A program made the position numbers and the translations under genes. Below the pieces are notes generated by a model. That model did not search any database and had not been told where the DNA came from. It saw only the letters and a list, made by a program, of their open reading frames with translations. Of a stretch of DNA of 64,000 nucleotides, positions 9,107-17,179 are shown in pieces (position 1 is the stretch's first letter; the number at the start of each line of letters is the position of its first letter). Source of the DNA: Tessaracoccus lacteus (GTDB taxonomy: Bacteria > Actinomycetota > Actinomycetes > Propionibacteriales > Propionibacteriaceae); NCBI RefSeq assembly GCF_029917005.1, contig NZ_CP123967.1:434001-498000 (forward strand), given 5' to 3'.

Positions 9107-9856
9107 TCAGGAGCCCAGCAGGGCTCCGATGCCGTAGGTGGCCGCAAGCGCCAGGGCGCCGCCGACGACGGTGCGGGCGACGGCCCGCGGCCACGGCGCG
9201 CCGCCGATCCACGCGGCGACCGCCCCCGTCGCCGCCAGCGCGACCAGCACCGACACGAACGTCACCGGGATCCGTAGCGCGTCGGGCGGCAGCAGGATCG
9301 CCAGCATGGGTAGCACGGCCCCGAGTGTGAACGCGACCAACGATGCAGCCGCCGCCCGCCACGGGCTGACGACGTCGTCGGCGTTGATGTGGAGCTCTGC
9401 GTCAAGGTGCGCAGCCAGCGCGTCGTGGGCCGTCAGCTCGTCCGCGACCCTCCGCGCGGTCTCCGGCGACAGGCCCTTCTGCTCGTAGAGGTCGGCCAGC
9501 TCTGCCAACTCCTCGCGGGGCATCGTCCGTAGCTCCTCGCGTTCCTTGGCGATCAGCGCCCGCTCGGTGTCGCGCTGGCTGCTGACCGAGACGTACTCGC
9601 CCAGCGCCATGGAGATCGCACCGCCGATCAGCGCCGCCATGCCGGCAAGCAGCACGGTCGCAGAGTCGGTGGTCGCCGCCGCGACGCCGACGACGACCGC
9701 AGCCACCGACACGATCCCGTCGTTGGCGCCCAGCACACCGGCCCGCAGCCAGTTCAGCCGCTGAGCCAGGCCCTCGCGATGCGGCTCTTCGTGTGGGGGA
9801 ATCGGCGCCGCGTCCCCGGGCGACGGTGCGGCGCGACCGGCGTCGGGGGAGGTCAT
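9107..9856 (-). CDS. VIT1/CCC1-family Fe2+/Mn2+ transporter
   Basis: 249 residues when started at the ATG at 9856, whose MTSPDAGRAAP start shares an ATGA overlap with the preceding HAD gene; the longer reading into that gene is spurious. LNWLRAGVLGANDGIVSVAAVVVGVA is the signature first membrane segment of the vacuolar iron transporter family. The hydrophilic loop with EREELRTMPREELAELADLYEQKGLS corresponds to the cytosolic metal-binding domain. About five membrane helices are visible. It is predicted to export or store ferrous iron or manganese. Translationally coupled to the HAD gene. Confidence 0.88.
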   Translation of the reverse strand: MTSPDAGRAAPSPGDAAPIPPHEEPHREGLAQRLNWLRAGVLGANDGIVSVAAVVVGVAAATTDSATVLLAGMAALIGGAISMALGEYVSVSSQRDTERALIAKEREELRTMPREELAELADLYEQKGLSPETARRVADELTAHDALAAHLDAELHINADDVVSPWRAAAASLVAFTLGAVLPMLAILLPPDALRIPVTFVSVLVALAATGAVAAWIGGAPWPRAVARTVVGGALALAATYGIGALLGS

Positions 9857-10515
9857 GCGTCGGCGGAGAGGACGACGGGGGCGACGGCCGAGGCGTCCGC
9901 GACGACCAGCTCTGCGCCGGCGGCGAGCAGTTCCTCCGCTGAGCTGGCTCCGGTGGTCACGCCGAGCGGACGCATGCCAGCGGCCCGGGCCATCACAACG
10001 TCCGAGACGGCGTCGCCGACGTACCACGTGGCGCGGGGATCGATGCCCAGCTGCTCCGCCGCCAGCAGAGCGGAGTCGGGGGCGGGCTTGCCGTGGGTCA
10101 CGAGGTCGGTGCCGACGACGATGTCGACGAGGTCGGCGATGCCGATGGCCTGCAGGAGGTGCTCAGCCCCGTCGGTGGTCTTCGCCGTGACGACACCGAC
10201 GCTGAGCCCGGCCTCGCGCAGGGAGTCGAGGAGCGCCCGCGCGCCCGGGAGGAGCAGCGTGACGCCGTGCTCGTCGACGACGCTGCGCCACGTCTCGCGG
10301 TAGGCGGCCACCATCTCGGGGATCTGGGGGTCGTCGTGCTGCAACCCGCTGAGCTCCACCAAGGCCACTTCGAGCGGCCGGCCGACGTAGGGGACCACAG
10401 CCTCGGGCACCACCAGCGTGCCGAAGCTGGTGACCGTGAGCGCGATGTGGTGCGCGATCACCGGAACGGTGTCCGCGAGAGTGCCGTCAAGGTCGAAGAG
10501 AACAGCGCGCGCCAC
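9853..10515 (-). CDS. HAD-superfamily phosphatase (phosphoglycolate phosphatase-like)
   Basis: About 220 residues. The GTG at 10515 is preferred (reading VARAVLFDLDGTLADT) because the in-frame ATG at 10575 lies inside the terminator hairpin of the upstream met operon. HAD motif I is FDLDGTLADT, with nucleophile Asp and acid/base Asp; motif II is around VVTAKTTDG, the Lys lies near HGKPAP, and motif IV is VGDAVSDV. An alpha-helical cap lies between motifs I and II, as in Gph/PpaX. Likely cleaves a small phosphorylated metabolite. It overlaps the VIT1 gene by 4 bases. Confidence 0.83.
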   Translation of the reverse strand: MARAVLFDLDGTLADTVPVIAHHIALTVTSFGTLVVPEAVVPYVGRPLEVALVELSGLQHDDPQIPEMVAAYRETWRSVVDEHGVTLLLPGARALLDSLREAGLSVGVVTAKTTDGAEHLLQAIGIADLVDIVVGTDLVTHGKPAPDSALLAAEQLGIDPRATWYVGDAVSDVVMARAAGMRPLGVTTGASSAEELLAAGAELVVADASAVAPVVLSADA

Positions 10516-10562
10516 ATCTGCACCGTACCAGTGCGAGCGGCCCTGCGGGTCGGGGGAAGCGA

Positions 10563-10596
10563 GAGGGGCCGCCACGCTCTCGCGCGACGGCCCCTC
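10563..10596 (-). terminator. Intrinsic terminator after metQ
   Basis: GAGGGGCCG (10563-10571) pairs perfectly with CGGCCCCTC (10588-10596) around a 16-nt loop. It lies 37 bases beyond the metQ stop on the transcribed strand and is followed by TCTCGCTTCCCC. Its position supports starting the HAD gene downstream of it. Confidence 0.7.
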
Positions 10597-10632
10597 CGAT
10601 CCGGATGCCCCTGAGGGCTCAGCGGTGGGTGA

Positions 10633-11478
10633 TCAGCCGGGGATCACGTCACCCGCGGGCCACTCGGACTTGATGAACTCGGCCACCTCATCGGAGTGCA
10701 GCAGCTCGTCGAGCTTCGCGATGGCGGCGTTCCCGTCGTCCTCGGTGCGCCAAACGAGCACGTTGGCGTACGGGTTGTTCTCGACGGACTCGACCGCGAT
10801 GGCGTCCTCGGCCTTCAGGCCGGCGTTCAGGATGAAGTTGCCGTTGATGAGAGCCGCGGCGACCTTCGGGTCATCCAGCTGCTTCACGACGACCTCAGGC
10901 TGAGACTCCTCGAAGGCCAGACCCTTGGGGTTCTGCTCGTCGCTCAGGGTCAGGACGGTGGTGTCCTCGGTGATGCCGGCCAGCAGGCCGTTGTCTTCGA
11001 GGAGCTTCAGGCCGCGGTACTGGTTCGACGGGTCGTTAGTGATGGCGATGGTGCCGCCGTCGGGGATCGCGTCGACCGAGTCGTACTGGTTCGAGAACAG
11101 CGCGAACGGCTCGATGTGGATGCCGGTTCCGTGCGAGAACTCGTAGCCCTTCTCGGCGATCTGGCTCTCGAGGTACGGGACGTGCTGGAAGTAGTTCGCG
11201 TCGAGTTCGCCGGAGGCGAGCGCCTCGTTCGGCAGGACGTAGTCGTCGAACTCCTGGATCTCGATCTCGAGACCGGCGTCGGTCGCGAGGTTGTCGCGGA
11301 CGTACTCGAGGATCTTGGCGTGCGGGACAGGGCTGGCGCCGACGACGAGCTTCGTCGGGCTGGCCGGGTCCAGAGTTGCGGGGGCGCTGGACGTGTCGGT
11401 CGTCGTCGACGAACCGCACGCGGACAGGGCGAGGGTGGCTGCCAACGAGGCAGCGACTACGGTGAGAATCTTTCGCAT
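10633..11478 (-). CDS. metQ: MetQ-type methionine-binding lipoprotein
   Basis: 281-residue substrate-binding lipoprotein of the NlpA/MetQ family. It delivers methionine (often the D- and L- forms) to the MetNI transporter on the outer face of the membrane. The signal peptide MRKILTVVAASLAATLALSAC ends in a lipobox, with Cys21 as the lipid-attached residue. GASPVPHAKILEYVRD and QIAEKGYEFSHGTGIHIEP are family landmarks, and YRGLKLLEDNGL follows. It is last in metNIQ, behind a small hairpin at 11499-11517 and ending at a strong terminator. Confidence 0.93.
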   Translation of the reverse strand: MRKILTVVAASLAATLALSACGSSTTTDTSSAPATLDPASPTKLVVGASPVPHAKILEYVRDNLATDAGLEIEIQEFDDYVLPNEALASGELDANYFQHVPYLESQIAEKGYEFSHGTGIHIEPFALFSNQYDSVDAIPDGGTIAITNDPSNQYRGLKLLEDNGLLAGITEDTTVLTLSDEQNPKGLAFEESQPEVVVKQLDDPKVAAALINGNFILNAGLKAEDAIAVESVENNPYANVLVWRTEDDGNAAIAKLDELLHSDEVAEFIKSEWPAGDVIPG

Positions 11479-11498
11479 GAGGAGTACTCCTTGCTCTG

Positions 11499-11517
11499 GG
11501 CCGACAACAAGTCGGCC
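11499..11517 (-). promoter_or_regulatory. Intercistronic hairpin between metI and metQ
   Basis: GGCCGAC (11499-11505) and GTCGGCC (11511-11517) form a 7-bp stem with a 5-nt loop about 20 bases upstream of the metQ start. Such stems can protect the 3' cistron from decay and let the binding protein outnumber the membrane parts; that role is inferred. Confidence 0.35.
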
Positions 11518-11568
11518 ATCTTCTGTGGCCTGGTGGCCGTTTCCCGGTACGTGGGAAGTCTGTGGGGA

Positions 11569-12249
11569 TCAGCGGTGGTCGATGGCCTTGCCGATCCTGT
11601 CCCCGATCCACTGGACCAGTTGGACGATGATGACCAGCAGGATCACCGTGATGACCATCACGTCGAACTGGTAACGCTGGAAGCCGTAGTTGTAGGCGAG
11701 GCGCCCGAGCCCGCCGCCGCCGATCAGGCCCGCCATGGCGGAGTAGCCGATCAGCACGACGACGGTGGTGGTCACTGCGGCGACCAGCGCCGGCATGGCC
11801 TCGGGGATCAGCACCTTGGTGACCGACTGCAGCTTCGTCGAGCCCATCGCGTGCGCCGCGTCGAGCTTGCCGGGGTGCACTTCACGCAGGGCGGACTCGA
11901 CGAGACGGGCGAAGAACGGAATCGCGCCGATCGCCAGAGACACCGACGCCGCGATCGGGCCGAGCGATGTCCCCACGAGCACGCGCGTGACGGGGATCAA
12001 CGCCAGCATCAGAATGGCGTAGGGGATCGAGCGGGTGATGTTGACGATGACGCTGGAGAGGATGACGTTGACCGGACGGTTCTCGCTCATCCCGCCCTTC
12101 TGCGTGACGAACAGCACGACGCCGAGTGGCAGTCCGATGATGACGGTCGCGAGCGACGAGATGCCCACCATGATGAGCGTCTCCCACAGCGCGGGGAGGA
12201 GGGCCTTCTGGATGGCCGGGTTGCTGAGCCAGGTGTCGAGGAGGATCAC
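11569..12249 (-). CDS. metI: MetI-type methionine ABC transporter permease
   Basis: 226 residues with five hydrophobic helices. The EAA-loop that docks on the ATPase is visible as AAHAMGSTKLQSVTKVLIPEAMPAL (about residues 130-155). The opening LLPALWETLIMVGISSLATVIIGLPLGVVL is characteristic of MetI. It forms the membrane channel for methionine together with MetN. It overlaps the end of metN by 4 bases, and metQ follows after 90 bases with the small hairpin at 11499. Confidence 0.94.
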   Translation of the reverse strand: MILLDTWLSNPAIQKALLPALWETLIMVGISSLATVIIGLPLGVVLFVTQKGGMSENRPVNVILSSVIVNITRSIPYAILMLALIPVTRVLVGTSLGPIAASVSLAIGAIPFFARLVESALREVHPGKLDAAHAMGSTKLQSVTKVLIPEAMPALVAAVTTTVVVLIGYSAMAGLIGGGGLGRLAYNYGFQRYQFDVMVITVILLVIIVQLVQWIGDRIGKAIDHR

Positions 12250-13259
12250 GCCGCAGCCTCCTCGGTCAGCTCGCTGGTGAGTCGCGCGTCGGCGCCGAGC
12301 CTGCGCAGCTCGGCGATGGCGGCCTGCGGGTCCGCTTCCGGCGGGACGAGGAGGCGCAGGTGCGAGAAGGTGGTGCCGGCGAGGTGCTCGACGCTGCCGG
12401 CAATGATCGCGATCTCGGCGCCGATCGCCCGAGATGCCATTGCGACGACGGGCTGGTTCGCACGCTCGCCGGCGGACAGGACGTCGACGAGCGTGCCGCG
12501 CGAGTCGTCGATCGACTCGTGCGGCGGGATGCCGAGCAGTGCCTTGCTGAGGCGACCGTCGAGGCGGTTGACGACCTCGGTCAGCGGCCCGGACTCGAGC
12601 ACCCGGCCCCCGTCGAGCAGGGAGACGGAGTCACAGATCTTCTTGACGACGTGCATCTCATGGGTGATGACAAGGACGACGAGGTCGGAGCGGTGGTTGC
12701 GCAGTTGCACGATGAGGTCGAGGATCTCGTCGGTGGTGCGCGGGTCGAGCGCCGAGGTGGGCTCGTCGAACAGGAGCACATCAGGGTCGGTCGCGAGTGC
12801 CCGGGCGATGCCGACGCGCTGCCGCATGCCTCCGGACAGCTGAGCGGGGTACGCCTTGCCCGAGTCCCCGAGGCCGACGAGACGGAGCAGTTCCGCGACC
12901 TTCGCCTCGCGGTCCGTAGGCGGCACGCCGGTGATCTCGAGGGGGTATCCGACGTTGTCGGCGATCGTGCGCGAATCAAACAGGTTGGCCTGCTGGAAGA
13001 CGAGCCCGATCCGGCGACGCGCGGTGCGCAGCGCGTCGGAGCGGGCAGCGGTCAGGTCGACGCCGTTGATCTCGACGGTGCCCGACGTCGGGCGGTCGAG
13101 CAGGGTGAGGCAGCGCACCAGGGTCGACTTGCCGGCGCCCGAGTGGCCGATGATGCCGTGGATGGAACCGGACGGGACGCTCAGCGACACGCCGTCGAGG
13201 GCGCGCACCTCCCGCTTGCCCTGGAAATAGACCTTCGTGAGGTCCTTCACAGTGATCAA
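12246..13259 (-). CDS. metN: MetN-type methionine ABC transporter ATPase with NIL domain
   Basis: 337 residues. Walker A GHSGAGKST is at 38-46, the ABC signature LSGGMRQRVGIARAL near 140-154, and Walker B VLLFDEPTSALDP near 160-172. Residues from about 260 form the NIL regulatory domain, which senses methionine in the cell and inhibits the transporter. The start is a TTG at 13259, with AAGGAG at 13265-13270 five bases away. First gene of metNIQ. No SAM riboswitch was recognised in the 106-bp upstream gap, which holds only an inverted repeat. Confidence 0.94.
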   Translation of the reverse strand: MITVKDLTKVYFQGKREVRALDGVSLSVPSGSIHGIIGHSGAGKSTLVRCLTLLDRPTSGTVEINGVDLTAARSDALRTARRRIGLVFQQANLFDSRTIADNVGYPLEITGVPPTDREAKVAELLRLVGLGDSGKAYPAQLSGGMRQRVGIARALATDPDVLLFDEPTSALDPRTTDEILDLIVQLRNHRSDLVVLVITHEMHVVKKICDSVSLLDGGRVLESGPLTEVVNRLDGRLSKALLGIPPHESIDDSRGTLVDVLSAGERANQPVVAMASRAIGAEIAIIAGSVEHLAGTTFSHLRLLVPPEADPQAAIAELRRLGADARLTSELTEEAAA

Positions 13260-13304
13260 CCCGACTCCTTCAACCGTATGGTGAGATATTCAAGCAGCCG
13301 ATCG

Positions 13305-13342
13305 GCATGCCGGAACAATCGCGGTCACGTAGTTCCGCATGC
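13305..13342. promoter_or_regulatory. Inverted repeat upstream of metN
   Basis: GCATGCCGGAAC (13305-13316) and GTTCCGCATGC (13332-13342) are complementary apart from one bulged C. The repeat lies between the PemK-like gene and metN, 46 bases before the TTG start. It could be the terminator of the upstream gene, since it begins 24 bases after that stop codon, or an operator or leader stem for met genes. The sequence does not decide. Confidence 0.4.
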
Positions 13343-13365
13343 TGTTCACCACTGGCGGAGCGGTC

Positions 13366-13950
13366 TCAGTAATGCCGGCGCACCTCCGCAGCGACCGTCT
13401 CGAACGTCGAGCGGTCCAGGACGGCGCCGATGCGGCGTACCGCGTCGGGGTCGATGCGGATAATCCGGTTGACCCTGGCCTCGCTGGAGCGGCGCTGCGG
13501 GTCCCACGCCCCGGTGCCGATGTCGACCCAGAATCGGCCGGCTTCGGCCTCCTGGTCCGCGTCGCGGTCGTGGTCATGGCTGGTCACCTGGAGGGCGAGC
13601 AGCCAGCCGCCGTCGCGCCCGATGATCAGCGCCGGCCGGTCCTTGCCTTGTGTGGGGTCCTCCTCGTAGGGGACCCAGGTCCACACGATCTCGCCCGGGT
13701 CTGGCTCCCCATCGTGTCGGGGGCTGTAGACGATCTCCGGTAGCCGGTCGTAGTCGCCGGGGTAGTTGGCGCCGTCGCCTGAGGGTCGGGCGGCTGAGCG
13801 GGCGCCGTCGGCCCGAGGCTTTGTGGGCCGGGGGCCGCCGCGTCGCGCGGCGTTGCGCGAACTGGGGCGGGTCGCGTTGTTGAGTGCGGTGTTCGCGACG
13901 TCGCGCAGCACGCGCAGGACGCCGTCGAGGAAAGCGCTGGAGCTGGCCAT
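13366..13950 (-). CDS. PemK/MazF-family toxin-like protein
   Basis: 194 residues. The C-terminal ~110 hold a PemK/MazF-like beta-barrel: PGEIVWTWVPYEEDPTQGKDRPALIIGRD is the family opening (strand, then the K-x-RP-x-L-I motif). Toxins of this fold are mRNA endoribonucleases. The N-terminal ~85 residues are Arg/Pro-rich and probably disordered, unlike classical 110-residue toxins. No antitoxin-sized partner gene is adjacent, so it may be one of the orphan actinobacterial relatives rather than a working toxin. Confidence 0.75.
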   Translation of the reverse strand: MASSSAFLDGVLRVLRDVANTALNNATRPSSRNAARRGGPRPTKPRADGARSAARPSGDGANYPGDYDRLPEIVYSPRHDGEPDPGEIVWTWVPYEEDPTQGKDRPALIIGRDGGWLLALQVTSHDHDRDADQEAEAGRFWVDIGTGAWDPQRRSSEARVNRIIRIDPDAVRRIGAVLDRSTFETVAAEVRRHY

Positions 13951-13993
13951 GTCGGCAGCCTAGTGCCGACGCCGCCGGCGACCTGCGGAAGTA

Positions 13994-14033
13994 GATCGTG
14001 GTTTCCGTCGGCCGGCCGACGGAAACCACGATC
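13994..14033. terminator. Perfect 40-bp palindrome
   Basis: Positions 13994-14013 are the exact reverse complement of 14014-14033, with no spacer; the flank GATCGTGGTTTCCG is mirrored at the other end. It lies 14 bases beyond the stop of the minus-strand membrane-protein gene and upstream of the PemK-like gene. It would fold into a 17-18 bp stem in RNA. There is no T tract, so it may be Rho-independent-like or a protein-binding site. Confidence 0.55.
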
Positions 14034-14047
14034 AACCTCGTCCGAGA

Positions 14048-14629
14048 TCAGCGGAAGCGGGGCAAGCGGCCGTAGAAGACACGCTCGGGGCGTCGGTAGA
14101 GCTCGGGTCGTTCGGCGCGGACGCGGTCCTGGTCGTGGAAGTACCGCGCCACCGGCGGGAGGAACAGCAGCGCGGCGCCGAGGACCGTCAGCGCGAGGGC
14201 CGGGACGACCCACGTGCTGGTGATCGCGAGGTATCCGCCGACGAGTCCGACGGCGACGAGCCCAGCCCAGCGGGACCAGCGCCAGCCGTTCCAGGCCTGG
14301 AAGCCCGCGACGCCCGCGGCTCCCGCGGCCAGCACCGTCGCCGCGGCCAGGGCTGCCTCGAGCGTGAGCGAGAGCCACTTGCCCGGATCGGGCTCGATCC
14401 AGGCGATCAGCCGGGCGGACGTGGGGTACGAAGACGGGTGGACGGCGAGCCACCAGTGATGGGCGTAGGCGACGGCGGTGGCGGCGACGGCGAGCTGGAG
14501 CAGGATCGCGGCGACGAGCAGCACCGCAGGGCGGCGGGGCTCGCCCGTGCGAGGGCTGCGCACGACCTCGTTGTGCAGCTCCTCGATCGGAGGCAGCGTG
14601 GCGATCTGCTTGTCGTCGGTCACGCCCAC
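14048..14629 (-). CDS. Four-helix membrane protein, function unknown
   Basis: About 193 residues using the GTG at 14629 (VGVTDDKQIATLPPIEEL); a second GTG at 14623 is equally possible. The ATG further upstream (14737) would read through dispersed-repeat DNA and is rejected. Four hydrophobic segments are visible: VLLVAAILLQLAVAATAVAYA, the region around LEAALAAATVLAAGAAG, LVAVGLVGGYLAI and VVPALALTVLGAALLFLPPVA. A polar tail, RYFHDQDRVRAERPELYRR, follows. It resembles small actinobacterial membrane proteins of no assigned role. Confidence 0.65.
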   Translation of the reverse strand: MGVTDDKQIATLPPIEELHNEVVRSPRTGEPRRPAVLLVAAILLQLAVAATAVAYAHHWWLAVHPSSYPTSARLIAWIEPDPGKWLSLTLEAALAAATVLAAGAAGVAGFQAWNGWRWSRWAGLVAVGLVGGYLAITSTWVVPALALTVLGAALLFLPPVARYFHDQDRVRAERPELYRRPERVFYGRLPRFR

Positions 14630-14713
14630 CAGAGTAGTGCCCTCGCTGCGAAGGTGGCTCGGTGTGTCGGGGCGCTGTCGGGTGAGGCGACTCGAGAGGG
14701 GGTGGCGGGTTGG

Positions 14714-14822
14714 ACCTCTCGCTTCGCTTCGAGGCACCTCGACAGGCTTGTGCTGAACTTGTCGAAGTGCTCGGCGACCCGGCTCCCTGAGCTTGTCGAA
14801 GGGCCCTGAGCGGAGCGAAGGG
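14714..14822. repeat. Dispersed-repeat cluster
   Basis: About 110 bp of the CCCTGAGCCTGTCGAAGGG family (CTCTCGCTTCGCTTCGAGG, CCTCGACAGGCTTGTG, CCCTGAGCTTGTCGAAGGGC), placed between the membrane-protein gene and the DNA ligase gene and ending 13 bases before the ligase stop codon. Confidence 0.85.
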
Positions 14823-14834
14823 GTCTTTCCCCGT

Positions 14835-15821
14835 TCAGACCACCGGTGCCGTGGAGGCCTCCACCGGGCTGACGTCGGGGCGGAGCTTACGCAGCACCGG
14901 CTGGCGCAGGGCGCCGCCCTTCGACGTCGACAGGTAGCGGATCTGCACGCACACCATGGGTTCGACCCAGTGCGTGCGTCGGACCTCGGGCCCCTCTGGG
15001 AGCGGCTGGAACGGGGCGGTGTCGCGGGCGAGGCCGCGCAGCACCGTCATGAGCGCGTCCCGTTCCTTCGACTTCAGCCCCGAGCCCACCCGCGCAAGCG
15101 GGTAGAGGACGGGGTCGGCATCGAAGGTCGCCTCATCGGTCGCGTGTCCGACCCACAGGGCGCCGAGCACGTTGTCGGTGCCGGCCTGCGGGACCCAGCC
15201 GCCGATCACCGCGACGACCTCCCTGCGGTGGGGCGTCTTCACCCAGTCGGGGCTGCGGTGACCCGGCTGGTAGCGGGAGCCCCGGCGCTTGCTCATGACC
15301 CCCTCCATGCCCGCGTCGGCCGTGAATTGCGTGATGGCCTCGGCGTCGTCGAACACGTCGGACAGGTGCCAGCACGGACGGTCGAGGTCGACGAGGGCCA
15401 GCCGCCGACGGCGCTCCTCAAGTGGCAGCCCGGTGAGATCGGCCCCGCCCTCACGCAGCAGGTCGAACACCACGAGCAGTGCGGGCCGCTCCGCGGCGAG
15501 CTTCGCGGCCTTCTTCGCGTTGCTCACGTGGATCCGCGGCGCGATGGCCTGCAGCGTCGGGATCCCTGTCGTCGGATCGAGGGCGGTGATCTCGCAGTCG
15601 AACAGCAGGCCGTCGGGCAGCCCGACGGCGCCGGCGACGATCTCCGGGTAGGCGACCGTCACGTCGGCCTGGTTGCGGTTGTAGATCCTCAGGCCGCCGT
15701 CGACGGTCTCGGCCAGGGCACGGACGCCGTCCCACTTCACCTCGTGGACCCACTCGTCGCCCGACGGGGGAACCCCGGGCGTCGCGGTGGGTGTCGCCAG
15801 CATGGGTCGCATGGATGCCAT
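14835..15821 (-). CDS. ATP-dependent DNA ligase (LigD/LigC-type ligase domain)
   Basis: 328 residues. The adenylation motif I is EVKWDGVRA, where Lys28 becomes adenylated (about residues 26-34). Motif III-like FDCEITALD, motif IV GMEGVMSKRRGS and motif V DWVKTPHRREVVAVIGG follow in order, then a C-terminal OB-fold (residues ~215-328) with LYPLARVGSGLKSKERDAL. It joins nicked DNA using ATP, as in the ligase part of the bacterial Ku/LigD end-joining system. No polymerase, nuclease or Ku gene is next to it, so it is a stand-alone ligase, possibly an accessory repair enzyme. Confidence 0.9.
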   Translation of the reverse strand: MASMRPMLATPTATPGVPPSGDEWVHEVKWDGVRALAETVDGGLRIYNRNQADVTVAYPEIVAGAVGLPDGLLFDCEITALDPTTGIPTLQAIAPRIHVSNAKKAAKLAAERPALLVVFDLLREGGADLTGLPLEERRRRLALVDLDRPCWHLSDVFDDAEAITQFTADAGMEGVMSKRRGSRYQPGHRSPDWVKTPHRREVVAVIGGWVPQAGTDNVLGALWVGHATDEATFDADPVLYPLARVGSGLKSKERDALMTVLRGLARDTAPFQPLPEGPEVRRTHWVEPMVCVQIRYLSTSKGGALRQPVLRKLRPDVSPVEASTAPVV

Positions 15822-15854
15822 TGTGTCGCGGTCGAGCCGGTTGCGGGAGGGGTA

Positions 15855-17027
15855 TCAGGCCAGGTGACGCAGCGCCAGCTCGGTCAGGAGCCGGGCGCCG
15901 TCCGGCACGACGGAGTCGTCGAAGCGGGCATAGGCCGAGTGGTTGAACGGGGCGGTGGCCGGGTCGAGTTCCGGAGGGCAGGCGGACAGACCGATGAAGC
16001 AGCCGGGGGCAGTCTCCAGCAGGCGTGAGAAGTCCTCCGCCGCGGGCAGTGCGTGCTGCCAGCGCAGGTGGCGGTCCTCGCCGAAGAGCTCCCCGACGAG
16101 GCCCGCGACCAGGTCGGCCTGATCGTCGTCGTTGACCGTGACCGGGTACTGCTCGATCAGCTCGAACTCCGCCTGCACGCCGTGGATGGCGGCGACCGAG
16201 TCGGCGACCTGAGGGATCATGTCCACTGCGCGGTCGCGGGCCTCGCGGGAGAAGGCCCGCACGGTCGCGGCGAGGCGCCCTTCCTCGGGGATGACGGTGG
16301 CCATGGTGCCTGCCTGCAGAAGGCCCACGGTGATGACGACCGGGTCCTGCACGACGTCGTACTGGCGCGTGACAACGGTCTGGAGCGCCGTGGTGAGTTC
16401 GGCGAGGGCCGGAACGGGGTCGGCGGCGCGGTGCGGCGACGAGCCGTGGCCGCCGCGCCCGATCATCCGCACGCGCACCTCGTCCGAGCTGGCCATGACC
16501 GTGCCCTGCTTGGTCGAGAAGGTGCCGCACGGGTCGAGCGACGACCAGACGTGGATGCCGTAGACGCGATCGGGGCGCGACCCGGCCACGTCGAGGAGGC
16601 CCTCCTCCAGCATGTAGCGGCAGCCGTCCGCGCCCTCCTCTCCGGGCTGGAACATGAAGATGACGTCGCCGGCCAGCTCGTCGCGCCGGGCACACAGGTC
16701 GTGCGCTGCGCCGACCAGCATCGACATGTGCAGGTCGTGCCCGCAGCCGTGCATCGCGCCGTTGGTAGATGCGTATTCGAGCCCGGTGAGTTCCTCGACG
16801 GGCAGGGCATCCATGTCCTCGCGCAGCAGCACGACGGGACGCTTGCCCTCGGTGGGGCGACCGCCGCGCAGCACGCCTACGACCGACGTCACGCTCCTGC
16901 CCAGCGTGATCTCCAGCGGCAGCCCGTCGAGGGCCTGCAGGATGCGCTCCTGAGTCCGGGGCAGCTGCAGCCCGACCTCGGGGATCTGGTGGAGTTCACG
17001 GCGCAGGGCGATCAGGTCGATGGTCAT
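15855..17027 (-). CDS. M20-family metallopeptidase / amidohydrolase
   Basis: 390-residue cytosolic enzyme of the M20D (hippurate or N-acyl-amino-acid hydrolase) group. Zinc-site residues are seen in MHGCGHDLHMSMLVG (His and Asp), QPGEEGADG (catalytic and ligand Glu), IHVWSSLDPCG and the C-terminal FNHSAYARFDD. A lid/dimerisation domain lies between about 180 and 295. It removes an acyl or aminoacyl group from an amino acid; the exact substrate is unknown. Its ATG overlaps, on the opposite strand, the first codon of the DUF2975 remnant. Confidence 0.9.
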   Translation of the reverse strand: MTIDLIALRRELHQIPEVGLQLPRTQERILQALDGLPLEITLGRSVTSVVGVLRGGRPTEGKRPVVLLREDMDALPVEELTGLEYASTNGAMHGCGHDLHMSMLVGAAHDLCARRDELAGDVIFMFQPGEEGADGCRYMLEEGLLDVAGSRPDRVYGIHVWSSLDPCGTFSTKQGTVMASSDEVRVRMIGRGGHGSSPHRAADPVPALAELTTALQTVVTRQYDVVQDPVVITVGLLQAGTMATVIPEEGRLAATVRAFSREARDRAVDMIPQVADSVAAIHGVQAEFELIEQYPVTVNDDDQADLVAGLVGELFGEDRHLRWQHALPAAEDFSRLLETAPGCFIGLSACPPELDPATAPFNHSAYARFDDSVVPDGARLLTELALRHLA

Positions 17028-17178
17028 GACAGATGTCTACCGCATCCGACAAGCCGACGGGGCCACGTTGACCAGCACGCAGTTTCTGCTCTTCGCCTTC
17101 GGCGTGATGATGGCGCTGGTCGCCGCGATCCTCGAACGCGGCGTCAAGCTCGAGGAAGACGTCGAGGGGCTGGTCTGA
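17026..17178 (+). pseudogene. Remnant of a DUF2975 membrane protein
   Basis: A 50-codon frame ending one base before the HTH gene. STQFLLFAFGVMMALVAAILERGVKLEEDVEGLV matches the last membrane helix and tail of DUF2975 proteins, which normally have ~150-180 residues with four helices and sit directly before a YozG-type HTH regulator. The other helices are gone and the M20 gene occupies that place. The first ~13 codons look like non-native sequence. Whether it is translated is unknown. Confidence 0.6.
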
Positions 17179-17179
17179 C

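Noticed and set aside
10696-12843. 715-codon plus-strand frame across metQ, metI and metN
   Set aside because: Antisense shadow of three well-identified transporter genes.
13260-13365. SAM riboswitch or T-box upstream of metN
   Set aside because: The gap is too short and lacks the conserved core elements of either class.
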